Part shown: positions 45,795 to 54,800 of the stretch, in pieces
Layout: each line of letters begins with the position of its first letter
Numbering within the stretch: position 1 is the stretch's first letter
Origin: Pseudomonas sp. ADAK13
GTDB taxonomy: Bacteria > Pseudomonadota > Gammaproteobacteria > Pseudomonadales > Pseudomonadaceae
Reading direction: 5' to 3'
Length of the DNA: 64,000 nt
Assembly: GCF_012935715.1 (NCBI RefSeq)
Contig: NZ_CP052860.1
Span: forward strand, 2,976,001-3,040,000
The notes under the pieces: generated by a model
What the model saw: only the letters and a program-made list of their open reading frames with translations
The model's database searches: none
What the model was told of the DNA's origin: nothing
Made by a program: the position numbers and the translations under genes

Positions 45795-47252
45795 TCACTG
45801 CTCGACGAAATAGTACGGCTGACGGTTGATCGCCATCTCCTTGACCACCGTCACCGGTACGTTCAGCCGGTCAGTATTGTCCACCAAGGCCACGTTACCG
45901 GGCTTGGCCGCGAGGTAGCTTTTGAGTTCCTCCGGCGTCTGCAGAATCGTCAAATAGGCCTGCATGTAGAACACCCCGGCGCCGGCGATTCGCTCGTTGG
46001 CCTGATACAGCACCACTTCCTTGCCTTGCGCCTGCATCGCCTGGATCTGGCTGATCACCGGTACAAACGACTGGCGCTTATCGGCCTTTGGCGCGTACCA
46101 GAAAGCAGCGATCAGGTAGCAGGCAATCACCACGACGAAAAAGCCACCTACCAGGCCACGGCGATGTTCATAAACATGTTCGGCGACGTGGGAGACCTGT
46201 CCGCGACTTTTCAGCCAGCCCAGCAGCACGCCGCCATACTCGGCGGCCAGCACCGCAGCAGCGGGTGTCAGCGCCATCAGGTAAACCGTGCGCTTGCTGG
46301 AGGCCAACGTCAGCAAGGTGAATTGCGCTACCAGCCACACGCAGAAAAACAGCCGGTAGCGGTTACGCACCAGGCTTTTGCGGAAGTGCCACAGCCCCAG
46401 GTACACCAGGATGTTCCACGGCAAAAACGCTTCGGGCAACTTGACGATGTAGTAATAGAACGGCTCGTAGTGACCGGCTTCGACAAACGAGCCGCTGAAA
46501 CGCCCGACGCTGTTGGTCAGCAGCACTTCACGTACCGCTTGCAGCCCGTCGCGCTGGTACAGGAAACCCAGCCAGATCATCAGCGGCACCAGCGCCAGCA
46601 GCGTGAACAGCCCGGGTTTGATCCAGTCGCCCAGCTTGAATCGTTTGTCCATCAGGCTGGTGCTGGCCAAATAAACAAAGATCACGATGCCCGGCATGGC
46701 CAGGCCCAGCACACCTTTGCTCAACGTAGCGATCACCATCCCCAGACTGAACAGCAACCAGGTGCCCAGGTTGGAACTGTCGCGCTCCGACTCGGGGCGG
46801 TTCGCCTGATAGAACGCCAGCAGGGCCGTGGTGACCCCGAGGGTGAGCAGCGAGTCTTCACCCACGCCGCGCACGTTGCTCCAGTAACTGGCCATGGTCG
46901 CCAGCATCAACGCCGCGATAAACGCCAGGGTCTTGGGCCGGCCAAACTTGCGCAGCATCCCGTACAGCAGCATCACACTGAACAGCCCGGCAAACGCCGA
47001 CGCCAGGCGCACCGCCCAGGTGGTGCCGCCAAACAGACGGATCGCCCCGGCGTCGAGCCACAGACTCAGCGGTGGTTTCTCAAGGAACGGTTCACGAAAC
47101 AATCGCGGCACCACCCAGTCGTTATCCAGATGCATGGCCATGGCAATCCCCGCCACACGGGCCTCGGTCGAGCCTTGCAACTCGTGATTGCCAAGGGCAA
47201 AGAAAAACAACAGCGCAGCAAGCAGGAGCAGCAGAGGAGCGGAACGCGTCAT
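45795..47252 (-). CDS. GT39/ArnT-like glycosyltransferase
   Basis: A 485-residue integral membrane protein with about twelve helices and the GT39/PMT_2 N-terminus (GSTEARVAGIAMAM, corresponding to the catalytic-acid loop, and PPLSLWLDAGAIRLFGG). Members move a sugar from a polyprenyl carrier to a periplasmic acceptor such as lipid A. It is about 60 residues shorter than ArnT and stands alone, without arn genes, so its acceptor is unknown. Confidence 0.85.
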   Translation of the reverse strand: MTRSAPLLLLLAALLFFFALGNHELQGSTEARVAGIAMAMHLDNDWVVPRLFREPFLEKPPLSLWLDAGAIRLFGGTTWAVRLASAFAGLFSVMLLYGMLRKFGRPKTLAFIAALMLATMASYWSNVRGVGEDSLLTLGVTTALLAFYQANRPESERDSSNLGTWLLFSLGMVIATLSKGVLGLAMPGIVIFVYLASTSLMDKRFKLGDWIKPGLFTLLALVPLMIWLGFLYQRDGLQAVREVLLTNSVGRFSGSFVEAGHYEPFYYYIVKLPEAFLPWNILVYLGLWHFRKSLVRNRYRLFFCVWLVAQFTLLTLASSKRTVYLMALTPAAAVLAAEYGGVLLGWLKSRGQVSHVAEHVYEHRRGLVGGFFVVVIACYLIAAFWYAPKADKRQSFVPVISQIQAMQAQGKEVVLYQANERIAGAGVFYMQAYLTILQTPEELKSYLAAKPGNVALVDNTDRLNVPVTVVKEMAINRQPYYFVEQ

Positions 47253-47363
47253 GGATTCTGGCTACCGGGGCAGGGGACCGTTCGGGGGAACAGTCCGGGC
47301 GATCGGTGAGTATACGAGGGCGATTCTTAATAATTCGTGAATGAATGTGAGGTTTTCGCAAGG

Positions 47364-47912
47364 TCAGGGCTGTTTCAGCAGTGGCCAGCGGGTTAGCCAG
47401 CGTTTGGAGGCGATGCGTTGTTGGTAAATGGCGTGTTTTTCTTGGGTGAAGCGGTGTGTGGGGTTGAGTTGGAGGTTGAACAGGTCATCCAGGCCGAGAG
47501 GGGCTGATACTTCGCACAGGTCTTCTGCGCTTCTTCTGACGGCTACGGCGGTGGCCGTCTCTGGCCAGAAGCGCATGGCGTCGCTGGCGTTGCAGTAGGG
47601 CGCGTCGCCGTTGCGCAGGTGCATGCGGGCCTGGTTTTTGACTGACCAGTCGATAGAGGGTTCTGCTGCGCATAACAGCGCTTCGAGGCGGCGGTCTTCG
47701 GCGGGGTCGGTGCAGGTGGCGTCGAACCACAGTACGTCGACGTCGCCGGTCAGTGGTGACAGGGGGCGACCGTGCAGGTGATCCCACACGGCGTTGCGTA
47801 CGAAGCCGGCGCCGATCCAGCAGTCGGGGAGGGCGAGGGAGCGGACGACGGCCAGTAAGTGCCAGCGTAAAGGATCGCTGCTGATCAGTGTCTGGAGGGC
47901 TTTCTCGCTCAA
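47364..47912 (-). CDS. Nucleotidyltransferase family protein (DUF925 type)
   Basis: A 182-residue protein with the polymerase-beta-like pattern GAGFVRNAVWDHLHG followed by TGDVDVLWFD, which supplies the paired Asp residues of nucleotidyltransferases. The product is unknown; family members are uncharacterised. Its ATG overlaps the stop of the upstream membrane-protein gene by four bases. Confidence 0.82.
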   Translation of the reverse strand: MSEKALQTLISSDPLRWHLLAVVRSLALPDCWIGAGFVRNAVWDHLHGRPLSPLTGDVDVLWFDATCTDPAEDRRLEALLCAAEPSIDWSVKNQARMHLRNGDAPYCNASDAMRFWPETATAVAVRRSAEDLCEVSAPLGLDDLFNLQLNPTHRFTQEKHAIYQQRIASKRWLTRWPLLKQP

Positions 47913-48430
47913 AGGATTACGGCCTCTTTTACAACGATCCCCAGGTCATTGCTGACTTTCACCACTCTTACTTCATCGCGATGACCGATCCACGTGGGGC
48001 GGCAGATTTTAATCGTCTTATTCAGCTCAGCATCGAAGACCGTGATTCCGCTGCAGCTTTTACTTCCGCCCGACGAATATTCGTAGTGAGCCGTATAGCT
48101 GCTGCGGGTGCCGCCTGAACATAAAATGGCCAACGAAAACAGCGTCACCGATAACAGCGTGCATAGGATGAACATCCCGGCAAACGCCTTAAACAGGGTC
48201 CATTTTTTTTCGAGCTGCAGCTGAGGTTTTCTTACACGCCAGACAATCACGGACGCAGCCAGGGTCAGGACGAGCGATACGGATAAACAGGCTTTCCCAG
48301 CGATCGGCTTGAAGTGGATGGCCGGCGAAATGCTGAACTGCCATATAAAGAGCAGGGCCAAAAGAAGCTGTACGCCCAGCACGACAGGTATCAGGTAGGC
48401 GTAGGAATTCTTGTTCACTGCGGCACACAT
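47909..48430 (-). CDS. Hypothetical membrane protein
   Basis: A 173-residue protein with three predicted membrane helices (residues about 12-32, 48-66, 83-107), followed by a soluble C-terminal part of 65 residues with two cysteines near GGSKSCSG and IKICRP. I do not recognise the family. It overlaps the nucleotidyltransferase gene by four bases and is probably co-transcribed with it. The start could also be a GTG four codons later, since AAGG lies directly against this ATG. Confidence 0.65.
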   Translation of the reverse strand: MCAAVNKNSYAYLIPVVLGVQLLLALLFIWQFSISPAIHFKPIAGKACLSVSLVLTLAASVIVWRVRKPQLQLEKKWTLFKAFAGMFILCTLLSVTLFSLAILCSGGTRSSYTAHYEYSSGGSKSCSGITVFDAELNKTIKICRPTWIGHRDEVRVVKVSNDLGIVVKEAVIL

Positions 48431-48528
48431 CCTTATGTTTCAACAAAGGTGGGGCTTATCTTAAAAGAAAATAGACCCTCACCTTTTTCTTGCTGTTGGG
48501 GTACTCAAGCGGATCGCTATGTTCCCTG

Positions 48529-48816
48529 TCAGGAAACGGTCCTTTCCGCAGCTACTGAATCTGCCGTTGGCGCAAGAATGTCCAGTGCGCGCGTCACCAG
48601 CAACTCACCCAGAACGCTCAATTGCTGGGTGGCCAGAAGTTTATGGCGAAAGGCGCCATCAAGCTCGAAAGCCAGGTCGGTCGTGAGCGCGTTCAGTGAG
48701 GCGAGGGTTTCGCAGGCTTGTACCAGCAGGGTTTCGGGGTCGATGTTTTGGGCGATACAGAAGATATCTGTGCCGGATTGGCTCGGGCATGGGGGGTTGG
48801 GGCTGTGCTTTATCAT
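48529..48816 (-). CDS. DUF6124/DUF3077-type small protein
   Basis: A 95-residue protein of a family common in fluorescent pseudomonads, with a Pro/Asn-rich start (MIKHSPNPP) and a helical body containing a conserved Cys-Glu near ACETLASLNALTTDLAFEL and HKLLATQQLSVLGELLV. Function is unknown. The ATG at 48816 has GGAG eight bases upstream. Its leader (48821-48909) has three perfect inverted repeats, one of which covers the ribosome binding site. Confidence 0.78.
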   Translation of the reverse strand: MIKHSPNPPCPSQSGTDIFCIAQNIDPETLLVQACETLASLNALTTDLAFELDGAFRHKLLATQQLSVLGELLVTRALDILAPTADSVAAERTVS

Positions 48817-48820
48817 GACT

Positions 48821-48909
48821 GCAACTCCTTGATTGGTGGAGTCGCCAGACATCGCTGCTAAACGAAAAGGGTGGCGACTGTGCACGGGTTAGCAGACCAG
48901 GAATCAAGG
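48821..48909 (-). promoter_or_regulatory. Structured leader of the DUF6124-type gene
   Basis: On the minus strand CCTTGATT (48909-48902) pairs with AATCAAGG (48834-48827), which contains the Shine-Dalgarno sequence. Inside, CTGCTAA (48895-48889) pairs with TTAGCAG (48861-48855) and GTCGCCA (48878-48872) with TGGCGAC (48847-48841). The two inner stems interleave, giving a pseudoknot order. Confidence 0.55.
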
Positions 48910-49203
48910 AACCCAGCGCACTCGAAAGTGCCCCACGCACAGCCGCCATAACGCGGACTAGCGAACGCGGATGCTCGCTTGAACGGATGGTGGCATTGCA
49001 TGCCTTGATATTAACCGAGCTGCTAAACCCGGTCGCTGATTTTGCAGCGACGTTTCAAGGCTAGTCGTGTCGATTGATGAGCACCAGTTCACCAAGGGCG
49101 CGATGTCTTGCGGGAAAAATCCGAAGGCTCATTCGGCGGTGTGTTTTCAGGAGCCCAGAAACAACAAAACCCGTACAAGGCGGGTTTTGGTGGTGCTTCG
49201 TAT
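48910..49203. other. Intergenic region before island junction
   Basis: About 290 bases of core-like sequence without a supported gene. An open frame starting at 49108 crosses the junction into AT-rich DNA and is not credible. It ends with a terminator-like hairpin (49165-49189). Confidence 0.45.
49165..49189 (-). terminator. Terminator-like hairpin after tRNA 3' end fragment
   Basis: CAAAACCCG and CGGGTTTTG form a perfect nine-base-pair stem with a seven-base loop. Read on the minus strand it follows ...GGCCCACCA by about 17 bases, the usual distance for a tRNA terminator. Confidence 0.65.
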
Positions 49204-49205
49204 AT

Positions 49206-49219
49206 GGTGGGCCGGGGTA
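49206..49219 (-). other. Probable attachment site: tRNA 3'-end fragment
   Basis: Read on the minus strand the sequence is ACCCCGGCCCACCA, which looks like the last acceptor-stem bases, discriminator A and CCA of a tRNA. The rest of the tRNA is missing: the sequence before it is AT-rich and lacks a correctly placed T-loop. This is what the far junction of an island that integrates into a tRNA 3' end looks like. Confidence 0.55.
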
Positions 49220-49665
49220 AGTTGAATTGTTATTACAACTTATTGATATTACTGCTGAAAAAATTATTTTTTATATTTATGGAATACCATTTGGAATACC
49301 CCTTTTCCGAGTAGAGGTGCGTCTCCGTCTGTTCACAACTCACATTCTTCGGGACTCATATGTCTCGAGCCAGCACATTAATTTTTTCTAATGATTTCTG
49401 CATAGTGCATCAGAGTCTGCCAGCTGACACATATTGCAGATGAGGTTGAAATGATCGATACTGTTATTATGTACAGTGTTTCAGCGCTGACGACTCTTTG
49501 TGCTGGGCTCTAGGGCAGTCGGCAAGGATGATGCGAGATTTGAGCTTCCCTGACGCTGGTGGGGACATTTTGCCACTATCGGCGGTAGAGGTTATCCTCC
49601 CCGACCCGCTTGATCGTACCGCCTATTTGGTAGACGTTTTCCCATCCTCAAGGAAGTAGTTAGGA
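49220..49665. other. AT-rich island edge with short direct repeats
   Basis: About 445 bases, much AT-richer than the chromosome to the left. TGGAATACC occurs twice (49280-49288 and 49292-49300, 12 bases apart), about 65 bases from the tRNA-end fragment; these may be integrase arm sites. The rest should include the promoter of the next gene. I see no gene. Confidence 0.5.
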
Positions 49666-50532
49666 ATGCACGAGACGCTAAGAATAAAAATTGACTTTTT
49701 GAAGGAGCGCCAACGGCCAGCTGAAATTTTCCAGGCTATGAGTAGTTATATTGAGGCCTACGAAGCGATAGGCCAAGTCATGGTCGGAAGCCTTGGTGTG
49801 CAGGGAGAATTCGCTCTTCGGCTCGAAGATGTCGAGACCGGTTCAGTTGCTAGTGTGCTCAAGGCCGTTCCTGGACGTCTTAAGGGATGGTTCGAGACTG
49901 CTGTTTTTGAATCAAGCATGAAGTTAGCGGAAGACCTAGCCGGTCTCGAAAGTACTACTACTGAAGAGGAGGTTGATCAGCTAGCTTCAGGAGTTGAAGC
50001 TGAGCTATCTAAGTTTAATGATGAACAGCTGTTTGCCCCAAAAATTGATCGAAAAGCTTTTGCACACGCATTGAATAAATTGTCAGAAGCAAATAAGAGG
50101 CTGCTTCCTGAGGAGAGCGCTTCGGCCAGCATCGTTGAGTCGGAAAATATCACAGCTATCAATACCCACTGGCGTTTTAACGCCAATCCCAAAGAGATGT
50201 TTCAAGGAACGACTGAAACTAAAGGCTGCGTGGATAAACTTTACGTCAGAGCGCCAGTAAACATCGGTAAAGGAGCTTGGGCTATGCTCAGCGCCAGTAC
50301 GAATAATCGCTACAATGCCAAGATCACTGACATGCTGTGGCTTGAGCAGTACCAGGATGGCTCTATAGCACCTATTGGTCCCAGAGACGTTATGGAGGCT
50401 GAGGTTTCAATTGAGATTTACTCTCCGCCTCCGGGGAAAGGTAAACCCTTCATTTCGGGTGCGAAAGTCGTAAGAGTTTTGCAAATTCACCGCGATGTTG
50501 GATTACAGCATGAAACAAAACCTCTCTTCTAA
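49666..50532 (+). CDS. Unknown soluble protein, island gene
   Basis: A 288-residue protein I do not recognise. Residues about 1-135 are acidic and helix-rich with a possible coiled segment; residues about 150-288 look beta-rich (WRFNANPKEMFQGTTETKG, GAWAMLSASTNNRY, EVSIEIYSPPPGKGKP). No signal peptide or membrane segment is present. AGGA precedes the ATG. Codon and base use are AT-richer than the core genes. Its 3' end overlaps the following membrane-protein gene by 23 bases, so the two are expressed together. Confidence 0.7.
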   Translation: MHETLRIKIDFLKERQRPAEIFQAMSSYIEAYEAIGQVMVGSLGVQGEFALRLEDVETGSVASVLKAVPGRLKGWFETAVFESSMKLAEDLAGLESTTTEEEVDQLASGVEAELSKFNDEQLFAPKIDRKAFAHALNKLSEANKRLLPEESASASIVESENITAINTHWRFNANPKEMFQGTTETKGCVDKLYVRAPVNIGKGAWAMLSASTNNRYNAKITDMLWLEQYQDGSIAPIGPRDVMEAEVSIEIYSPPPGKGKPFISGAKVVRVLQIHRDVGLQHETKPLF

Positions 50533-50932
50533 AAAACGAAATACGATGTGGGCGGAGCTTTTTTCCGAGTACATCTTCATAGTTACACCTTTTGTCTTTC
50601 TTGTGGCGATTAAGCTGTATACATCGTCTTGGAAAGATATTTTACTAGCGCCTGATTGGTCGTTAGTGTCCTGTATTATTTTTGGCCAGATTGCGGTGAG
50701 AATGTCTCGATCTGCAATTAAATATCGCACCGCGGATGACACGCAGTTTGGACTTTATTCGGCGAAGCGATTTTTCTTAGTTGCAATGTCTTTGCTGTTT
50801 TACTTTGGGATGGTGGCGCAGCCCACGATATATCTTGGATGGGGGCAGCTGGTTTTATTTTTAATGGCTAGCTATTTTCATTTTAAAGACGGTCTTGCCG
50901 CTCGAATTCTTGAGGGACGTGTCAAAATTTAG
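50510..50932 (+). CDS. Small four-helix membrane protein, island gene
   Basis: A 140-residue protein with four predicted membrane helices (around YIFIVTPFVFLVAIKLY, WSLVSCIIFGQIAVRM, FFLVAMSLLFYFGMVA and LGWGQLVLFLMASYFHF). I do not recognise the family. The ATG at 50510 overlaps the upstream gene by 23 bases and has GGA seven bases before it; a later ATG at 50546 is possible. Small membrane proteins paired with a soluble partner in defence islands are often effectors, but that is inference only. Confidence 0.65.
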   Translation: MKQNLSSKKRNTMWAELFSEYIFIVTPFVFLVAIKLYTSSWKDILLAPDWSLVSCIIFGQIAVRMSRSAIKYRTADDTQFGLYSAKRFFLVAMSLLFYFGMVAQPTIYLGWGQLVLFLMASYFHFKDGLAARILEGRVKI

Positions 50933-51034
50933 TTTTTATCTTGGGAGCGTCGAAGTGCGGGCTGATTATGGCTAGGATGAATAAGGCCACAAGCGAATCG
51001 TTGGTACTAAATTAACTTGCGTCGGCGTATATCA

Positions 51035-51373
51035 CTAATTTGACGAATCATGTTCGGATCGTTCCCGGTCCAAATAGACAGCTGGAAACAGTACCGGATC
51101 GTAAAAAATGGCGTCCAGCACGTCGATTCCATATTCTACATAAACATATTTGCCGAGCTGTGTCAGGGCTAAGGTCTTAATTCGACGGATATGTTCTGAT
51201 ATGCACCAGTATTCGTCATGGGCGAGCAAGTCGCGTAGGTAGTGATTCGCAGCGCGAATTGCAATCTTGACCCGCACTGATTCCCGGTGCGGTCGATCCT
51301 GCCAGTACGCGAATAGCTTAAACAAACGCACCTTCAGGCATGTGATTGGGGTCGATGACGGCGACCTGCACAC
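51035..51373 (-). pseudogene. Unknown small gene, possibly frameshifted
   Basis: A 112-codon frame with a protein-like body (RLFKLFAYWQDRPHRESVRV, HDEYWCISEHIRRIKTLAL, VYVEYGIDVLDAIFYDP) but no ATG; it would begin at GTG 51373. In the adjacent frame an ATG at 51383 begins MIEGVQVAVIDPNHMPEGAF and stops after 21 codons, where the two frames meet at TTTGTTTAAG. One base change in length would join them. It may be a decayed gene, a sequencing slip or a frameshift-dependent gene. I do not recognise the family. Confidence 0.45.
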
Positions 51374-51383
51374 CTTCGATCAT

Positions 51384-51831
51384 AAATATTTTCTTTGCTT
51401 TAAATCGAATAGCAATTGGAAAACATCAGAAATAGACGTCCATTAATCTCACGGTTGAATAGCATCCGTGCAGTGACCTTCTGTGGTAGGCAGTGTCCGC
51501 TGACTGTAGACACGAGAAGTGTGCCTACGGTTAGCAACGTCTGAGGATTTCTAGGAGTGGGCCCACTCAAATTCAGGAAGATGGAATCAGACCATCACCC
51601 TCGACGTTCCAATTCGCTATGGGGCGGGGGATTGAGATGTCTTTTCGTGTGTCTATGCCAGAGTGTTACATAGCAATGAACTGGATACGAGATGGTGGCA
51701 GCCTCCCATATTCTTAGAAAATACAGCCGCTTCCGGTCACTAGGGAAGCGGCTATTTTTATGATGGGCGCAGACATGGTGTCATGTCACATCTGCTTTTC
51801 GCGCTTTCCCGATGGAAAGGGCCTAAATATC
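51384..51831. other. Intergenic region after druE
   Basis: About 450 bases without a supported gene. It contains the probable druE terminator (51725-51759) and a nested inverted repeat (GTAGGCA at 51486-51492 with TGCCTAC at 51522-51528, inner GTGT/ACAC) whose role is unclear. Confidence 0.5.
51725..51759. terminator. Terminator downstream of the druM-E genes
   Basis: AGCCGCTTCC and GGGAAGCGGCT form a strong stem. On the plus strand ATTTTT follows; on the minus strand TATTTTC follows, so it can act in both directions. It lies about 70 bases after the druE stop. Confidence 0.75.
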
Positions 51832-54800
51832 TCAGCGAGCTTTCATCCAACTGGCCATGGCTTTGAGAGGGCGTCGCTCTAAGTTGAAAGTATCAACGAA
51901 GCGTAACTCTGGCGACCAGTCATTTCCCAGTAGGTCAGATAGCGCGCTAGTCTCTAAACTCCAAAGTGGGTGAACAATCACGTATCGGGTTTCACCGCTG
52001 CCTTTACGTTCCAGCAGGAAAGGTAGCCCCGAATGGCTCAGTTTGCCGGGAGTTAAGACCCCGGGGCGCATCTGAGCAATGTTTTCTGCTAACCATTCGG
52101 CTCGTTCACGCCAGCCTAGGATCTCTGGATAGGCCGCATCCCGCGCGTCTAGGCCACATGAGTAATCCGGCGTGACCATTGAACGTAGATAGGATAATCC
52201 CAAGCGCCAATCAAGAAGACCATGATATCGGCGGTTACCAAATCGCTGAATACAACGGTAGCACGACGTATGGCATTGAGCTGAGTGATCCCCATCTGCC
52301 GACATACTAAGAAAATCTAGAAGCGGCCATTGATCGTGTTTTTCCAAGGCATCGTGAAGTATATCTAGAATTTTCGGTCGCGAGCCGCCAGGAACCGTTT
52401 CACCTAAACGGCGGCAGAGGCCTGATCCATTGATTAGCGTGTCGGCGATCTGTAGGAGAGGTTTTCCGGAACGCACGCGCGGTTCCAGCGCCTCAAACTC
52501 ATCGGCAGAAACGTCGAGTTCTAGTGCAGCCTTTTGGACTAGTATTTGCGTCGCACTAATCGCAGCAGCTCGGATTGAAAGACGATCATATTTACCTCGT
52601 CGCGCTACGTGTGCCAGATCAAGCCGAAAATCAAACCGCCCCAATTCAAGCTGAACAGATTCTGTCTGCTTGCATGAGATCAATCCAAATCGAGGTAATG
52701 GATTTCCGATATTTCCCCAGCGAGCCAGTCCTCCACTTGTGCCGCGAGCATTTCCGAGCCAGCCGGCCTCATAAGCCTGGAGCTCACCATCAATTTTAGG
52801 GGGCTTTGTGCTGCCCGACGGTATAGTGACCCTCAGATCTGAAGCTTCCTGAACAAGGAAGCCTTCCCCATCTCCATCAATATTTGCGACCCCGTCGTTC
52901 ATCTGCATGATCGTTATGCCGGCACCGTGCATTACAGTTATGTTCCCATGTTCCAGTCGATCACCTGGACTCACTAAGGTAGCCATGCTGCGAACGGACA
53001 TTCGCCCAACGTCTTCTTCGCCGTCTTTTGGATTAAAGTCAGTCCGAAATCCAGAGGGAGTTACATATCGTTTCAGTTCTTCAGGAAGAATTTCCGCTTG
53101 GCAGTCATCACACCTAAGCGATGCTTGTGGTATCAAATCTCTCCTTGTTGCTGAGCCGCAGTCTTTACAAATAGCTACCCAAGTTTCAGTCTCATACCAA
53201 CGGGAAAGCGCCCTTATCGATAGATCATTTTTTTTGAAACCCTGAGGAGTAGATAGACTCCCAGTAAAGCCGACAACACGATGCTTCTGCTTATCTTTGA
53301 CTAGCACCGCACCTGGTGCATACTCGAATACAGCAAGATCAAGGTCACGATCCATAGTGGACCACTCGTAATCCTCTGTAGCGCCTACTTTTATAGAACG
53401 AAGGCCCAGGTATAGGTTACGAACACGCGTAGGCATACCATACATAGGTAATAATCCCCACTCAGCCAAGAAGCGTGCAAGTCCCATCTCCGAATTTGGT
53501 GCGTACGCTTTAAGGTCGTCGATTTCTTTAATCAGAATATTGACGTCAGATTTGTTTTTGAGGCGATTTTGCTGTTCTGGATCAAAGGATGCTGTTGTAA
53601 TAAAACTATTACGTTCAGTGATGGTTGTGGTAAGTGCATTATGCAGGCGCCGAGGCCAGTTCGCCGCGGTATTATGAAAATAATCTTGAGTTGATATATA
53701 TTCACCGTGAACATCAGGCGGCATTACTAGATCGCCTGGATATAGATCGCCAGCTTTTGCACACTCATTACGTAAGTATTTGAATGCGGCACGCAACCAG
53801 TTCTTGCGTACTAAACGCAGAGGAATGGGGTCGTGACCAGTAGCAAGGAAAGGTGGGGGCGGTGCGTCGCCAGTAATCGCACGTGGGTGCGCGAAATAAT
53901 ACGCGTCATGACTTCGACCGCGACAGAAGGTAATGACCAGTGAGAATGCTTGACCTCGGCGGCCAGCACGACCAACTCGCTGTTGATAATTGAATCTCTG
54001 TGGAGGCATGTTAGCCTGATATACACTCTGCAAGGCTCCTATGTCGATTCCAACCTCCATAGTGGTCGTGACAGATAGCATGTCGATCTCTTGAGCTCGC
54101 TTTTGTATTTCACTTTCGCCATCAACAAAGATCCCTTTGAACTTGCGTAGGCGATCCGAAAAATCATCCGTTTGCCCTGTCAGCTCTTCCACGCGCAGAC
54201 GGAATCGGGCAACTTTTTCTTGTTGCCCACGAACAATCCGGCGACCTAGAAAATTATTACGCCACAACTCTCCTGCTTGCCCCGTCGCCTGCTCGGCAAG
54301 TCCTTCTCCGCAGCGAGTACACCTTCCCGGTCCACGGTGAAGATGTACTCGCTCGCAATTGCTGCAGCGCCAATAAGGGTCGTCTTCCTTCGCTATTTTA
54401 AGAAATAACTTTCCGACATGGATTATGCCGCTTGGATACCCTAAATTTGAGAACTCATTGAGAATGCTACTAAGGCCATCGATTGAACCGCCTGGAAATA
54501 CAACCTGGGCAAATCGATGTACTCGTTTATTCTTTATGTCAGTGCCTGAAAGCCATTCTACTACGTCATCGCCTTTAACAAATTTATTATCCAAAACACG
54601 ATAGGCCCCAGCAAAAACCCGTAACCACGCATCGAGCCGGTCAGCTTTTTCATCATTTCCGTCCATGATGGACGGATATGCCAATCCGGTTTCCTCCAAT
54701 GCAAAAAAAGTGTTTGCAAAAATTACGTCGTCGATAAGTTCGTATTGGCCTTTAAGTATGTCAGCGTTAAGATCAGCTTTTTGAACGTCGTTTAACTTAT

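Noticed and set aside
49141..49240. Complete tRNA gene at the junction
   Set aside because: Only the 3' end is tRNA-like; a T-loop is out of register by one base and no anticodon or D arms follow.
49108..49314. 68-codon plus-strand frame
   Set aside because: It crosses the island junction and reads through the terminator hairpin and tRNA-end fragment.
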